From positions 792,156-856,155 of the forward strand of contig JAQTXH010000001.1 in NCBI GenBank assembly GCA_028688905.1: 64,000 bases of DNA, given 5' to 3'. The first letter of the stretch is position 1; the number at the start of each line of letters is the position of its first letter. Made by a program: the position numbers and the translations under genes. The DNA comes from Acidiphilium sp. Its GTDB lineage: Bacteria; Pseudomonadota; Alphaproteobacteria; Acetobacterales; Acetobacteraceae. Shown in pieces: positions 18,226-27,837 of the stretch. The notes under the pieces were generated by a model that saw only the letters and a list, made by a program, of their open reading frames with translations, was not told the origin of the DNA and searched no databases.

Positions 18226-19194
18226 ATGCTAGACCAGGAAATCGCGCGTAATGATTTGGGCAAACTTGTTTCTTCTGCCACGGTTGTTGCCGGTGGCCGC
18301 GCTGAGGCTTTGGCCCGGCTGCTGGATAGTCTGATTGGCTTGCCGGACGCGTTGACTGCTGGTGCTGCGGCCTGTGCGCTGGTGGCTGCCGAATTGACTG
18401 ATGCAGGCGTGGTGCTGACTTGTCGTTCAGCGGTTGGAATGCGGGTGACCGACGCGGTGCTGGCCGACTATCCGGCTGGCATCGGATTGGCGGATATTAG
18501 CGGTGCGGAAACCCTCAGTGTGGCCCTGCCTCAGAAAAACGATATGGTCGGTAAGGCGGTCACGGTTCACCTTGTTGCATGGCGCAGCAGTGGCGATCGG
18601 CGATTTAACGCCCAGGAAGAGCAATTGCTGCTCGATATAGCGCCAACATTAGCGCCGCTGGTGGACCGGTTGATCCCCAACATCAGTCAAGTGCGGCTGA
18701 GTGCGCTCGACCCAGAAACCGGCCTGTGGACTCTTCCCAGTTTCATTGAACAGGCAGATCGCCGGTTCGACCGGCTCGACATTGAAGAGCGGATTGGCAC
18801 CATGTTTGCGTTTGGCTGGGTGCGGTGTGACGGTGCGACCGCACCGGAGGCCTCGCCGGTAGTGGTCCGTGGATCGGTGGCATGCTTGCAGGAGATGTTG
18901 CGTCCGATTGATCTGATCAGCCGGATCGGCCCGACACGACTCGCCGCATGGTGCGATGGCGTTGATCACCTGATCGCGGCGGAGCGAGGCGATCGAATTG
19001 TTACTAAGCTCGACTCGCTACTTGCCGGATCGGGACGCCATGCAGCGATCGGTATTGCGTCACGGTGGCCACGATCGGGAGACGATCCGGCGCTGATGCT
19101 GTCGCGGGCGCGGGCTGGACTCGAACAGGCACGGCTGAAAGCGGCAACACAGGCGCGTCCTGCGGTGAGAATATGGCAGCCGACTGGACCATAG
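18226..19194 (+). CDS. GAF-like/degenerate GGDEF protein
   Basis: A 322-residue cytoplasmic protein. The N-terminal half (about 20-160) looks like a GAF sensor domain. The C-terminal half opens with DPETGLWTLPSFIEQADRRF, matching the D-x-x-T-G-L entry of GGDEF domains, and ends with the helical stretch LMLSRARAGLEQAR, but no GGDEF/GGEEF active-site motif is present. It is therefore unlikely to make cyclic-di-GMP and may be a sensor or effector. ATG 18226 is chosen; an in-frame TTG at 18196 would add 10 residues. Confidence 0.72.
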   Translation: MLDQEIARNDLGKLVSSATVVAGGRAEALARLLDSLIGLPDALTAGAAACALVAAELTDAGVVLTCRSAVGMRVTDAVLADYPAGIGLADISGAETLSVALPQKNDMVGKAVTVHLVAWRSSGDRRFNAQEEQLLLDIAPTLAPLVDRLIPNISQVRLSALDPETGLWTLPSFIEQADRRFDRLDIEERIGTMFAFGWVRCDGATAPEASPVVVRGSVACLQEMLRPIDLISRIGPTRLAAWCDGVDHLIAAERGDRIVTKLDSLLAGSGRHAAIGIASRWPRSGDDPALMLSRARAGLEQARLKAATQARPAVRIWQPTGP

Positions 19195-19264
19195 AATTAT
19201 TGCTTGAAGCCTTTGTCGCAACTGAGGCAATGAAAGTGCTCGAAAAATAGAAATAGGATTGATT

Positions 19265-20479
19265 TCAGGTCTCGTTGGGGGCGGGCCGGACATCGAGAAA
19301 CCGGCTCAAAAGCCAGTCACCGTCAATTTTTTCCTCCGTCAGTGCCATCGCCAAAACTTCGCTGCCGAAAACGGGGGCGGCGAGGATCATGTCGGGGTGG
19401 ACGCGGCGGACGCGCTCAAGATTTTTGCGCGTACTGACGGCGGCGACTTTTTTGGCATCAGTTCCCAGTTCACGGACCGCCAGGATAACAAACGCATTTT
19501 CAGAATCATCGTCGGATAAGGCGAGAATGGCGCGGGCGTGTTCGCCGCCTGCCTGGCGTAACGTATCGAGTTCGGTGGGGTCGCCAATTGTAGTTTCGGC
19601 GTCACCGAAGCTGGTGTCGCCGTCCTGAATGATGACGAGTACGGGTTCACCGCGTTTTCGGAGTTCGCGCGCCGTGTTGCGCGCCAGCGCGCCCTGGCCG
19701 GTAATGATGAAGTGATTGACGCGTTTCAATTTTTTTCTCCTTGGCCCAATCGTCTGGTTGATCCGGCTTTGCAGGATCGGGCCGATCACTGCTGTCAAGG
19801 CGGTGGCAAAGACCGTGAGTCCGAGAACAATCAGCGAGACGACGAACAATCGCGCCTCGTTGCTCTTCGGCACGATATCGCCATAGCCAACCGTGGACAT
19901 TGTAACGACAACGAAATAGAATGCGCTCGGCAGATTGGTGATTGCTGGCGCAAAACCGGCCCCCAGCAAAAACGAACCCATAACGCCATACACCATTAGA
20001 ACCAGCACTGATGCCACGGCGAACAACGTACCGGCGGCAAGAGACGATCGTGAAAATGAGTCGCGGGCGGTGATCAGAACCAGCAGCAGTACGATGATGT
20101 AGATCGTCTGGTCGGTAAATATCGAGCCTGTGCTGTCATGAATTGCAAGAGCGAACTGGGCGATGGTGATACCAAGGGCGGACAACCAAGCGATGCGGGA
20201 GCGGCCGAGCAAGCCGATCGCAATAAATATCTGCAATGCGCCGACGATCACGCTCGGTACACCCGACAGAATCAGGCGCGGAATATGGCCCGAAATTGGG
20301 TGCAGATCGGTGAGTAAAGTCCCTAGATCGAGATGCAGATACTCTGCCGCATAATGGCGAATTGTCGGCAGGATCGCGAAGGCTCCAGCGCCTCCGACCG
20401 CGAGGGCCAGGGGTACTTGCGGGAACCATAAATCCATTCGCAATCGGCGATACCACCGATTGTAGAGCAGTCTAAACAC
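19265..20479 (-). CDS. Kch-type potassium channel with RCK domain
   Basis: A 404-residue inner-membrane ion channel. About six hydrophobic segments precede the pore loop, whose selectivity filter STVGYGD lies at residues 195-201, and a soluble TrkA-N/RCK domain begins near residue 250 with FIITGQGALARNTAREL. This order and length match E. coli Kch. The S4-like segment shows few regular positive charges, so voltage sensing is doubtful. It is downstream of purS in the same direction but separated by 129 bp. Confidence 0.88.
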   Translation of the reverse strand: MFRLLYNRWYRRLRMDLWFPQVPLALAVGGAGAFAILPTIRHYAAEYLHLDLGTLLTDLHPISGHIPRLILSGVPSVIVGALQIFIAIGLLGRSRIAWLSALGITIAQFALAIHDSTGSIFTDQTIYIIVLLLVLITARDSFSRSSLAAGTLFAVASVLVLMVYGVMGSFLLGAGFAPAITNLPSAFYFVVVTMSTVGYGDIVPKSNEARLFVVSLIVLGLTVFATALTAVIGPILQSRINQTIGPRRKKLKRVNHFIITGQGALARNTARELRKRGEPVLVIIQDGDTSFGDAETTIGDPTELDTLRQAGGEHARAILALSDDDSENAFVILAVRELGTDAKKVAAVSTRKNLERVRRVHPDMILAAPVFGSEVLAMALTEEKIDGDWLLSRFLDVRPAPNET

Positions 20480-20541
20480 GCTTGACCATAACGGGGATTC
20501 TGATCACCGCATGCATGGTTTCAACAGCGCACATAAGCACG

Positions 20542-20593
20542 CCAGGAACGGAGACTAAATTTCATTCCGTCATTATGGGATCGCACTTCCTGG
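20542..20593. repeat. nested inverted repeat between purS and kch-like gene
   Basis: CCAGGAA (20542-20548) pairs with TTCCTGG (20587-20593), enclosing ACGGA (20548-20552) and TCCGT (20566-20570). The structure follows the purS stop on the minus strand. It lacks a T-run, so a terminator role is only possible. Confidence 0.3.
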
Positions 20594-20608
20594 CGGGCAA
20601 TCCGTGGA

Positions 20609-20848
20609 TCAGCCGAGGGCGACCTCAAAGCTCTCGATCACGCTATTGGCAAGCAGGCGACGCGCCATCGCGGTCGCGGCGTCACGGGCGGCTGAGGGAT
20701 CTTGCTCAGCCAAATCGAGTTCGATGATCCGGCCAACCCGCACATCGGTAACGCCGGCGAAGCCGAGACCTTCGAGGGCGTGGCCGATTGCTTTACCCTG
20801 CGGATCAAGCACACCGGGTTTCAGCCTGACCGTGACTGTGACCTTCAC
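20609..20848 (-). CDS. purS: phosphoribosylformylglycinamidine synthase subunit PurS
   Basis: The 79-residue small subunit of the three-part FGAM synthase (PurLQS), which bridges the glutaminase PurQ and the synthase PurL. The sequence [21 protein letters not shown] followed by [11 protein letters not shown] is typical. It overlaps purC by 4 bp. purQ and purL, which often follow, are absent here. Confidence 0.95.
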   Translation of the reverse strand: MKVTVTVRLKPGVLDPQGKAIGHALEGLGFAGVTDVRVGRIIELDLAEQDPSAARDAATAMARRLLANSVIESFEVALG

Positions 20849-21609
20849 TGCATCAGCTCCGGGCCCTTCATGTCCCGCACTCCTGCCTCGGGCAGGATGC
20901 CGAGGCGTTTGGCGACCTCCTGATAAGCCTCCTCCACCCGGCCAAGGTCACGGCGGAAACGGTCCTTGTCCATTTTTTCGTTGGTCTTGGTATCCCACAG
21001 CCGGCAATTATCAGGGCTGATTTCATCGGCCAGGACAATTTTCATATCCTCGTTTTCCCAAAGACGGCCGAACTCGATCTTGAAATCGACGAGCATGATT
21101 CCGACGCCCAAAAATAGGCCCGTGAGAAAATCGTTGATCCGCAGAGTGAGGTGAACGATGTCGTCCATATCTTGCGGGCTCGCCCATCCAAACGCGGTGA
21201 TATGCTCCTCGGCTACCATCGGGTCGTTCAACGCGTCGTTTTTATAGTAATATTCGATGATGCTGCGCGGTAGCCTTGTACCCTCGGCGATGCCGAGACG
21301 GGTGCTCATGCTGCCAGCCGCGACATTGCGGACGACAACCTCGATCGGCACAATCTCCACCTCGCGGATCAGTTGTTCGCGCATGTTGAGGCGGCGAACG
21401 AAATGGGTGGGGATGCCTATTTCGCCGAGACGTTGCATCAGATATTCGCTGATACGGTTATTCAGTACCCCTTTGCCGGTAATTGTGCCCTTTTTCTGCG
21501 CATTGAACGCTGTGGCATCGTCTTTGAAATACTGTACGAGGGTCCCGGGTTCAGGGCCTTCAAACAGAATTTTTGCTTTGCCCTCATAGAGTTGTCGGCG
21601 ACGAGCCAT
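20845..21609 (-). CDS. purC: phosphoribosylaminoimidazole-succinocarboxamide synthase
   Basis: SAICAR synthetase of de novo purine synthesis, joining CAIR and aspartate with ATP. The 254-residue protein begins [18 protein letters not shown], with the family's YEGKAK ATP-binding start, and has FKIEFGR and [14 protein letters not shown] in the second half. Its stop overlaps the purS start. It follows the atpF gene by about 109 bp. Confidence 0.96.
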   Translation of the reverse strand: MARRRQLYEGKAKILFEGPEPGTLVQYFKDDATAFNAQKKGTITGKGVLNNRISEYLMQRLGEIGIPTHFVRRLNMREQLIREVEIVPIEVVVRNVAAGSMSTRLGIAEGTRLPRSIIEYYYKNDALNDPMVAEEHITAFGWASPQDMDDIVHLTLRINDFLTGLFLGVGIMLVDFKIEFGRLWENEDMKIVLADEISPDNCRLWDTKTNEKMDKDRFRRDLGRVEEAYQEVAKRLGILPEAGVRDMKGPELMQ

Positions 21610-21718
21610 CGGTGAACCTCATGTATCGGCGGAGGAGAGGGAAACGGGGAAAAGGCCGCCGGAACCTGAATATATCAACCGGTACAGGTTTGCGCCATGC
21701 CTGCGGCAAATCGAGCGG

Positions 21719-22240
21719 TCAGGCGGCTTGCTTACGCAGCGATGCCGGAAGATCGGATATCGCTTGATCGATGAGCGATTGATCGCGCGTGGCATCGATC
21801 GTATCGGCGAGAATGCGCTCGGTGAGTTTGACCGCCAAGGCGGCGGCAGCGTTCCGAACCTCGGCGATCGCCGATGTCTCGGCGGCTGCGATGCGCTCCT
21901 TGGCCATTTGCTCGCGGCGGCGGGCCGCCAACTGCGCGTCGGCGAGCAGTTCGGCAGCGAGTCGTTCCGCCTCCCGCCCGGCGAGGGCGAGCATGTCGCG
22001 CGCCTGAACCGTCGCGGCTTCACGTCGCGCCTCGGCATCCCTGAGCATCGCTTCCGCTTCGGCACGCAGGCGTGAAGCTTCGTCGAGTTCGTGCTGGATC
22101 GCTACACTGCGCCGATCGAGCATCGATACAACAGCGCCGACCAGTTTACGGCCGAAAAATGCAAGGAAAATAAGAACTGCGACGGTAACCCAGAAGGTGC
22201 CCTTGGTCCAAAGGACGCCCTGAAGCGCTTCATATTCCAT
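21719..22240 (-). CDS. atpF: ATP synthase F0 subunit b
   Basis: Peripheral stalk subunit of ATP synthase. The 173-residue protein has one N-terminal membrane helix (about residues 14-35, FWVTVAVLIFLAFFG) followed by a long charged Ala/Glu/Arg helix that dimerises with b'. It is the last gene of the F0 operon, 12 bp after the b' gene, the usual alphaproteobacterial order. Confidence 0.93.
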   Translation of the reverse strand: MEYEALQGVLWTKGTFWVTVAVLIFLAFFGRKLVGAVVSMLDRRSVAIQHELDEASRLRAEAEAMLRDAEARREAATVQARDMLALAGREAERLAAELLADAQLAARRREQMAKERIAAAETSAIAEVRNAAAALAVKLTERILADTIDATRDQSLIDQAISDLPASLRKQAA

Positions 22241-22252
22241 GGGTACCGGTCC

Positions 22253-22837
22253 TCAGGCAGAAAGAGATGCAAGTGTTCGATCGATCCGCGCAGGATCGGC
22301 GGGTTCGCCGGTCAGGCGCAGCAGAAGGCTCGCTGTAACGTCACGCGCGACCGGCGGCAGGGCCGCAACGGCCTGTTGCCGGGCCACGTTGATTTCAGCT
22401 TCCGCTTTGGCGATCTGGGCGTCGAGACGGTCGTTGAGTTCGACCGACTGGGCGCGGGCGCGTTCCTTGGCGGCGTGGACCGCTTCGGCGATAGCGCTTT
22501 GACTGGCTTCGCGGGCGTTGCGGATCGCTAGGTTCAGTTCCGCGACCGCGTGCTCAGCCCTGGCCTTGGCCTGACGCGCCGTATCAAGATCGGCGGCGAT
22601 GTGGCTCTGCCGCCTTTCGATGACGCCGCCAATCTGCGGCAAAGCCCAACGCGCCATCAGAAAGTAAAGGATGAGCATGATGATCGCCATCCACACGACC
22701 TGGGCACCGGTCAGCGGATTGGAGAAATCCATCTGCGGCATTTTGCCGTCGGCCATGGCTACCGAGGGCATGACGCCGAGGGTGAGGCTGGCGAGGGCGA
22801 TCGTGGTTCGGCGCATCGCGGCGGTGTCCTTGGTCAA
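22253..22837 (-). CDS. ATP synthase F0 subunit b'
   Basis: The second b-type stalk subunit found in photosynthetic lineages and alphaproteobacteria. The 194-residue protein has an N-terminal hydrophobic leader-like stretch, then [17 protein letters not shown] and the membrane helix [18 protein letters not shown], which is the recognisable b' signature. A long coiled helix completes it. The gene lies 5 bp after atpE. Confidence 0.92.
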   Translation of the reverse strand: MTKDTAAMRRTTIALASLTLGVMPSVAMADGKMPQMDFSNPLTGAQVVWMAIIMLILYFLMARWALPQIGGVIERRQSHIAADLDTARQAKARAEHAVAELNLAIRNAREASQSAIAEAVHAAKERARAQSVELNDRLDAQIAKAEAEINVARQQAVAALPPVARDVTASLLLRLTGEPADPARIDRTLASLSA

Positions 22838-22842
22838 ACGGC

Positions 22843-23076
22843 TCAGGTGAACAGGATGATCAGCGCGATGACCAGCGCGTAAAGAGCAACAGCTTCGGTC
22901 AGAGCAAAACCGAGCAGAACATCGCGGAACATTTTGTCGCGTGCGGCTGGATTGCGGCCGACGGCACCGACAAAGGCACCAAACAGATTACCGATACCGA
23001 CACCGGCACCGGCGACGCCGATCGTGGCGAGACCCGCACCAATATCACGGGCGAGAAGGACGGAATTGATGGCCAT
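22843..23076 (-). CDS. atpE: ATP synthase F0 subunit c
   Basis: The 77-residue proteolipid of the rotor ring, a helical hairpin of two membrane helices joined by the polar loop [11 protein letters not shown]. The proton-carrying carboxylate is Glu61 in [13 protein letters not shown]. Nothing in the ion-binding region suggests sodium coupling by eye. It lies between atpB and the b' gene. Confidence 0.96.
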   Translation of the reverse strand: MAINSVLLARDIGAGLATIGVAGAGVGIGNLFGAFVGAVGRNPAARDKMFRDVLLGFALTEAVALYALVIALIILFT

Positions 23077-23156
23077 GAGGCAATTTCCTTTCAGCTTCAG
23101 ATCAGATTATGGCCAGTTTGGCCGTTAGAACGCAATAGAACGACAGGTGAATCTCA

Positions 23157-23912
23157 TTAATGCAAATGAATGGCATCATGGAGATACAAGCATGTAAGTA
23201 CGGCAAAAACATACGCCTGGAGGAAGGCGACCAGGAACTCAAGCGCGCTCAACGCGATGTTGAGGCCAAGCGGGATGATGGCGGCAACGACGCCGACCGC
23301 TCCGAGGCTGGTCACCAGCATGATCATGAAACCGGCAAAGACCTCCCACATCACGTGGCCTGCCGTGATGTTGGCGAACAGACGGACCGACAGTGAAATG
23401 GGCCGCGACAGGAACGAAACGATTTCGATCGGGATCAGCAACGGCAGCAGCCAGCCAGGCACACCGGGCGGCGAAAAAAACTTGAGAAATCCTATACCGT
23501 GATACCAGAACCCAACGACCGTCGAGAGCAGAAACACGAAAATCGCGAGAGCGCCGGTGACTGCGATATGGCTGGTGAAGGCGAAAAAATAGGGAAACAG
23601 TCCGAGGACATTGCCCACCAAAATGAAGGCAAACAAGGTGAACACAAAGGGGAAAAATTGCCGCCCTTCATGGCCGATCGTGTCATCGACCATTTGATGC
23701 ACGAATTCGTAGCTCATTTCAGCCAGACCCTGCATGCGGCCCGGAACCATGGCCCGGTGGCGCAGAGCGGTGGCAAACATCATTGTGATGATGGCTGCCG
23801 CGAGCAGCATCATTTCATTCGAATTGGTAAACTCGACCAGCCGGCCAACCGGGCCGAAACCGGTGGTCAACTGGAATTGCCCCAGTGCATTGATCGCCGA
23901 TTCTTGCGCCAT
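23157..23912 (-). CDS. atpB: ATP synthase F0 subunit a
   Basis: The 251-residue membrane subunit providing the proton half-channels. The essential arginine is in SLSVRLFANITAGHV, about two thirds along, and the C-terminal helices end LQAYVFAVLTCLYLHDAIH. Five to six membrane helices are apparent. It follows atpI by 12 bp. Confidence 0.96.
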   Translation of the reverse strand: MAQESAINALGQFQLTTGFGPVGRLVEFTNSNEMMLLAAAIITMMFATALRHRAMVPGRMQGLAEMSYEFVHQMVDDTIGHEGRQFFPFVFTLFAFILVGNVLGLFPYFFAFTSHIAVTGALAIFVFLLSTVVGFWYHGIGFLKFFSPPGVPGWLLPLLIPIEIVSFLSRPISLSVRLFANITAGHVMWEVFAGFMIMLVTSLGAVGVVAAIIPLGLNIALSALEFLVAFLQAYVFAVLTCLYLHDAIHLH

Positions 23913-23924
23913 AGTCTCCTCCGG

Positions 23925-24242
23925 TCAGTCTTTTGGGGTCGTGCCCATCGCTCGGATGACGTTGCGAAGACCCGCAGCCGCTCCAATGGGCACAAACCCG
24001 ATCATGAACCAGGGTGCCGTGTGAAACAACCGGTCAAGCCCGTAGCCGATCGCGACAGCAACAACCAGGGCAGCCACCATTTCGGCACCCAAGCGCATCG
24101 CGAGGCTGAACGGATTGGGCCCATCTGCCGCTGGCTCGGACACTGGTTCAGGCTGATCAAGCCCGGCCCGGTGGCGTGCTGCGGCGAGACGTTGATCGAA
24201 ATTAGGTCGATCGTCTGGTCCCCGAGCCTGGTCGTCACCCAT
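23925..24242 (-). CDS. atpI: ATP synthase protein I
   Basis: A 105-residue small membrane protein that assists c-ring assembly. The N-terminus is polar (MGDDQARGPDDRPN) and the C-terminal half holds two hydrophobic helices, VVAVAIGYGLDRLF and WFMIGFVPIGAAAGLRNVIRA, the AtpI/AtpZ pattern. Start 24242 avoids an implausible upstream extension. It heads the F0 operon, 90 bp after the smc stop. Confidence 0.88.
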   Translation of the reverse strand: MGDDQARGPDDRPNFDQRLAAARHRAGLDQPEPVSEPAADGPNPFSLAMRLGAEMVAALVVAVAIGYGLDRLFHTAPWFMIGFVPIGAAAGLRNVIRAMGTTPKD

Positions 24243-24332
24243 CGTTATACCCCATACGCCCGCCCCGTGAGACGGCGAGCGGTTGCTACCGGTGCCAGAC
24301 GTCCAAGTCAACATCTCGCAATCGTGAAATGC

Positions 24333-27300
24333 CTACTCGGCTGCGGTGGCGATCGGTTGTTCGACCATGGCGGTCGCCGCACCAAGGTCGACCGAGAGAA
24401 CCCGGGATATGCCACGCTCCTGCATGGTTACGCCGTACAGCCTGTCCATTCGGGCCATGGTCAGGTGGTGATGGGTGACCACCAGGAACCTTGTGCCGGT
24501 CTCATGGGCGATATCTCTGAGGAGGGCGCAGAACCGGTCGACGTTGGCGTCATCGAGCGGGGCATCGACTTCATCGAGCACGGAAAGCGGTGCCGGATTG
24601 CAGCGGAATACCGCAAAAATCAGAGACAGCGCGGTCAACGCCTGTTCGCCGCCCGACAGGAGGGAAAGTGTCGCGAGTTTTTTGCCGGGTGGTTCGGCGA
24701 ATATTTCGAGGCCGGCCTCAAGGGGATTGTCAGAGCCGGTTAACGCGAGGTGGGCGCGGCCACCGCCGAACATGCGGGTGAACAGTGCCTTAAAATGACG
24801 GTCGATTTCGGTGAAAACGGTTGAAAGCCGCTCGCGGCCTTCGCGATTGAGATGCCCGATCGAGCCGCGCAGCTTGGCGATGGCGGATGTGATTTCGTCG
24901 CGGTCGCGATCGATAGCGGCGAGGCGCGCCTCGATTTCGGCAACCTCGATTTCGGCGCGCAGATTGACCGGACCCATTTCGTCGCGCTCGCGGGTGAAGC
25001 GCTCGAAGCGTTTGCGGGCGCGCTCGGCCGATTCGGGCGTAGGGTCGGAAATTGCGGGCAAGGCCGGTTCAACGCCGAGGCGCTCCAGGATGCGCTCGGC
25101 CACGCCGCCCCAAGCGTGGTTGGCTTCACGCAGCCCGGCTTCGGCTCCGATCAAAGCCTCGCGGGTTGCGGCGAGGTGTTGCTCCGCGCGGCGCGCGGCG
25201 GCGGAGACGTCATGGAATTGCCGTTCGCCGGCTGCAAGCGCGTTCGCAGCGTCATGGTGAACCGTCTCGGCATCGTTCAGGCTGGCCAAGGCCGCATCCC
25301 GTGTGGGATTGGCGGAAGCATCGGTGGCGATGGAATCGAGTGCAGACCGCGCGTCACATAGCCTCGCGGCAAGATCGGTGATGCGGATGCCGGCGTCGTG
25401 CGAGCGCTCGGCCCAGTCGGCGATTTCACGCTGAATGATCGCGATGCGGCGCTCGCGCTGTTCGGCTTCGGTGGCGTAGCGCTGAATTCGCTGGCGGGCA
25501 GCGGCATCGAGGCGGCGGGCTTCGATCACTGCGGCACGGGTCGCCTCACATTCGGCCCGGATTGCCGCAGCATCGCCGAGAGCGGCGAACTCCGCTTGCG
25601 CAGCATTCAGGGCAGACACGGCTTCGGTGGCCTCGGCTTCGAGTCTGGTGCGCAGTTCGGCAGCGGCGGCTTCGCGGGCGGCCTGGCGTTCGGCCTCCGC
25701 ATCGAGCCGGCTTGCGGTTTCGCTGAGGGTTCTGACGGAAGCACGAGCACGATCGACCTGGGCTTCGGCAGCCTTACGCTGGGCGCGGGCGGATTCCTCG
25801 GTCAGGCGGGCCGCCTGTTCGGCGGTTTCGGCGTCGACGCGTTCGGATTTGCGTTGGGCGGCTTCCGCGCTTGCCACCGCCAGATCGCCTTGCAGCACGA
25901 TGAGGCGATTACGCTGGGCCAACCGAACGCCGGCTTCGCTGGGCGCGCCGGCTCGACTGACAAATCCATCCCAACGCCAGAGGTCCCCGGCGCGGGATAC
26001 GAGGATCTGGCCGGGCGCGAGGGTTGTTTGCAGGGCGTCGCCATCCACGTTTTCGGGAAGGAGCAAAATGTTGGCGAGGGCGCGGTTCAGGGCCGCAGGA
26101 GCTTCGACATGGGCAGAGAGGGCGCTCAGGGCATGCGGCGTCTCCACCGGCATCAGGCAGCGCCAGTGGCGCGGGGCACCTGGCTCAGTGCTGGCAGCGA
26201 GATCGTCGCGCAGAGCGGCACCGAGTGCCGCTTCCAGGCCAGCGGGAACTTTCAGGTGATCGAGTACAGGGTTTGCTTCACGCCCGAACTTTTGCGCAAG
26301 CAGGCCGGCCAGTGCGTCGGCTTCGACCCGCAGACGGCCCATCATGGCCTCGGCGGCGATGGCGGAGGTTTGGGCCGCACCCGCGCGGGTCGTCGCCTCA
26401 ATGCGGGCTATTTCGGCGTCGCGGACCGCGTTGTGGCAGGTATTTTGGATTGCCTCGGCGCTCTCGCAAGCAGCCTTGACCTGGTCGCGTTCCGTCTGGG
26501 CGCGCGCGAGGCGCTCGGGCGCGATCAGATCGGCGAGGGCGCGCTGGTGGGCAGTGGTGGCCTGGGTGGCGCGGTCGCGCGCCTGATTGGCTTTATCCCG
26601 GGCCAGTTTCAAGCGTGCTTCGACGGCTTGCGCCGTTGCCGCGAAATGAGCTGAATTTTCGGTTGCAGTTTGCGCGGCGGCTTCGGCACCCTCCAGATCG
26701 GCGGTGGCCTGATCCGCCGCGGTAACGGCTGCGGCAAGCAGAGCAGGTGCCGCGCGACGTTCGGCGTCCAGTTTAGCTTGTTCGTCGATCAGGCGGGTTT
26801 TTGCCACTTCTGCGTCGGCGCAGACCCGCTCGGCGTGCTGGTGATCACGGATGAGAGTGGCGAGTCTGGCTTCGGCCTCGGCGCGCGCCGCTCGGGCACG
26901 GGCAATTTCAGCCTCGATCTGCTCGAATTGAACGCGGGCACGTTCGAGGCTGGTGCGTGTTTCGCTCTCCCGGGCGCGCAGCGCGGGCAGGATGCCGGTC
27001 TGATCACGTTCCTGTGCGAGGGTAGTGTCGCGCGCACTCTGTGCCGCCGTGACAGCGGCTTGCGCTTCGGTCAGTGCCGTCTGTGCCGTTTGTCGCGCCC
27101 GTTCGGTAATTTGGCGGTCGATCGCCAAAAATTCGGTTTCGGCATCGCGTATCGCGCCCGAGAGATTGCGGTAGCGATTGGCCTGACGGGCCTGTTTGCG
27201 AAGCTCCGTAAGGCGCGCGTCCTGTTGCGACCGCAAATCCTCGGCGCGCGTAAGGTTTTGTTCGGCACCACGCAGCTTGAGTTCGGCCTCGTGGCGGCGC

Positions 27301-27830
27301 GAATGCAATCCGGTGATCCCGGCGGCCTCTTCGAGGATGGCACGGCGCTCGTCGGGCCGCGCGTTGACCAGGGCGGAAACGCGCCCCTGGCTGATCATCG
27401 CCGAATTACGAGCGCCGGACGCCAGGTCGGCGAACAGGGTCGCAACGTCGCGCGCCCGGGCTTCCCGGCCGTTGATCCGATACATGCTGCCGGCATCGCG
27501 TTCGATTTTGCGGCTGATCTGAAGCTCTGCTTCGGTCTGAAACGGTGGGGGAGCGAGACCCGTTGTTTCAGTGAGTGTGATCGATACTTCGGCGACGCTA
27601 CGGGCCGGGCGAGACATTGTGCCGGCAAAGATGACATCATCCATTTCGCCGCCACGCATCGATTTGGCGCTGGCCTCGCCCATGGCCCAGCGCAGCGCAT
27701 CGACAACATTGGACTTGCCGCAGCCGTTGGGACCGACAATTCCGGTCAGGCCGGGCAGGATCTCGATCGAGGTCGTGTCGGCAAAGCTTTTGAAGCCGGC
27801 GATTCGAAGGCGGGCGAAGCGCGCGGGCAA
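24333..27830 (-). CDS. smc: chromosome segregation protein SMC
   Basis: A DNA-tethering ATPase that organises and segregates the chromosome. With the TTG start at 27830 it has 1165 residues beginning MPARFARLRIAGFKSFAD. Walker A GPNGCGKS is at 33-40, long Ala/Glu/Arg coiled coils flank a hinge in the middle, and the ABC signature LSGGEQ is at about 1058-1063 with the Walker B segment LSVLDEVDAPLDD after it. The TTG fits the family N-terminus and lies 7 bp after the upstream stop with AGG nearby. The frame extends 24 codons further upstream, but that runs through the thioredoxin gene. Confidence 0.95.
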   Translation of the reverse strand: MPARFARLRIAGFKSFADTTSIEILPGLTGIVGPNGCGKSNVVDALRWAMGEASAKSMRGGEMDDVIFAGTMSRPARSVAEVSITLTETTGLAPPPFQTEAELQISRKIERDAGSMYRINGREARARDVATLFADLASGARNSAMISQGRVSALVNARPDERRAILEEAAGITGLHSRRHEAELKLRGAEQNLTRAEDLRSQQDARLTELRKQARQANRYRNLSGAIRDAETEFLAIDRQITERARQTAQTALTEAQAAVTAAQSARDTTLAQERDQTGILPALRARESETRTSLERARVQFEQIEAEIARARAARAEAEARLATLIRDHQHAERVCADAEVAKTRLIDEQAKLDAERRAAPALLAAAVTAADQATADLEGAEAAAQTATENSAHFAATAQAVEARLKLARDKANQARDRATQATTAHQRALADLIAPERLARAQTERDQVKAACESAEAIQNTCHNAVRDAEIARIEATTRAGAAQTSAIAAEAMMGRLRVEADALAGLLAQKFGREANPVLDHLKVPAGLEAALGAALRDDLAASTEPGAPRHWRCLMPVETPHALSALSAHVEAPAALNRALANILLLPENVDGDALQTTLAPGQILVSRAGDLWRWDGFVSRAGAPSEAGVRLAQRNRLIVLQGDLAVASAEAAQRKSERVDAETAEQAARLTEESARAQRKAAEAQVDRARASVRTLSETASRLDAEAERQAAREAAAAELRTRLEAEATEAVSALNAAQAEFAALGDAAAIRAECEATRAAVIEARRLDAAARQRIQRYATEAEQRERRIAIIQREIADWAERSHDAGIRITDLAARLCDARSALDSIATDASANPTRDAALASLNDAETVHHDAANALAAGERQFHDVSAAARRAEQHLAATREALIGAEAGLREANHAWGGVAERILERLGVEPALPAISDPTPESAERARKRFERFTRERDEMGPVNLRAEIEVAEIEARLAAIDRDRDEITSAIAKLRGSIGHLNREGRERLSTVFTEIDRHFKALFTRMFGGGRAHLALTGSDNPLEAGLEIFAEPPGKKLATLSLLSGGEQALTALSLIFAVFRCNPAPLSVLDEVDAPLDDANVDRFCALLRDIAHETGTRFLVVTHHHLTMARMDRLYGVTMQERGISRVLSVDLGAATAMVEQPIATAAE

Positions 27831-27837
27831 AATGGAC

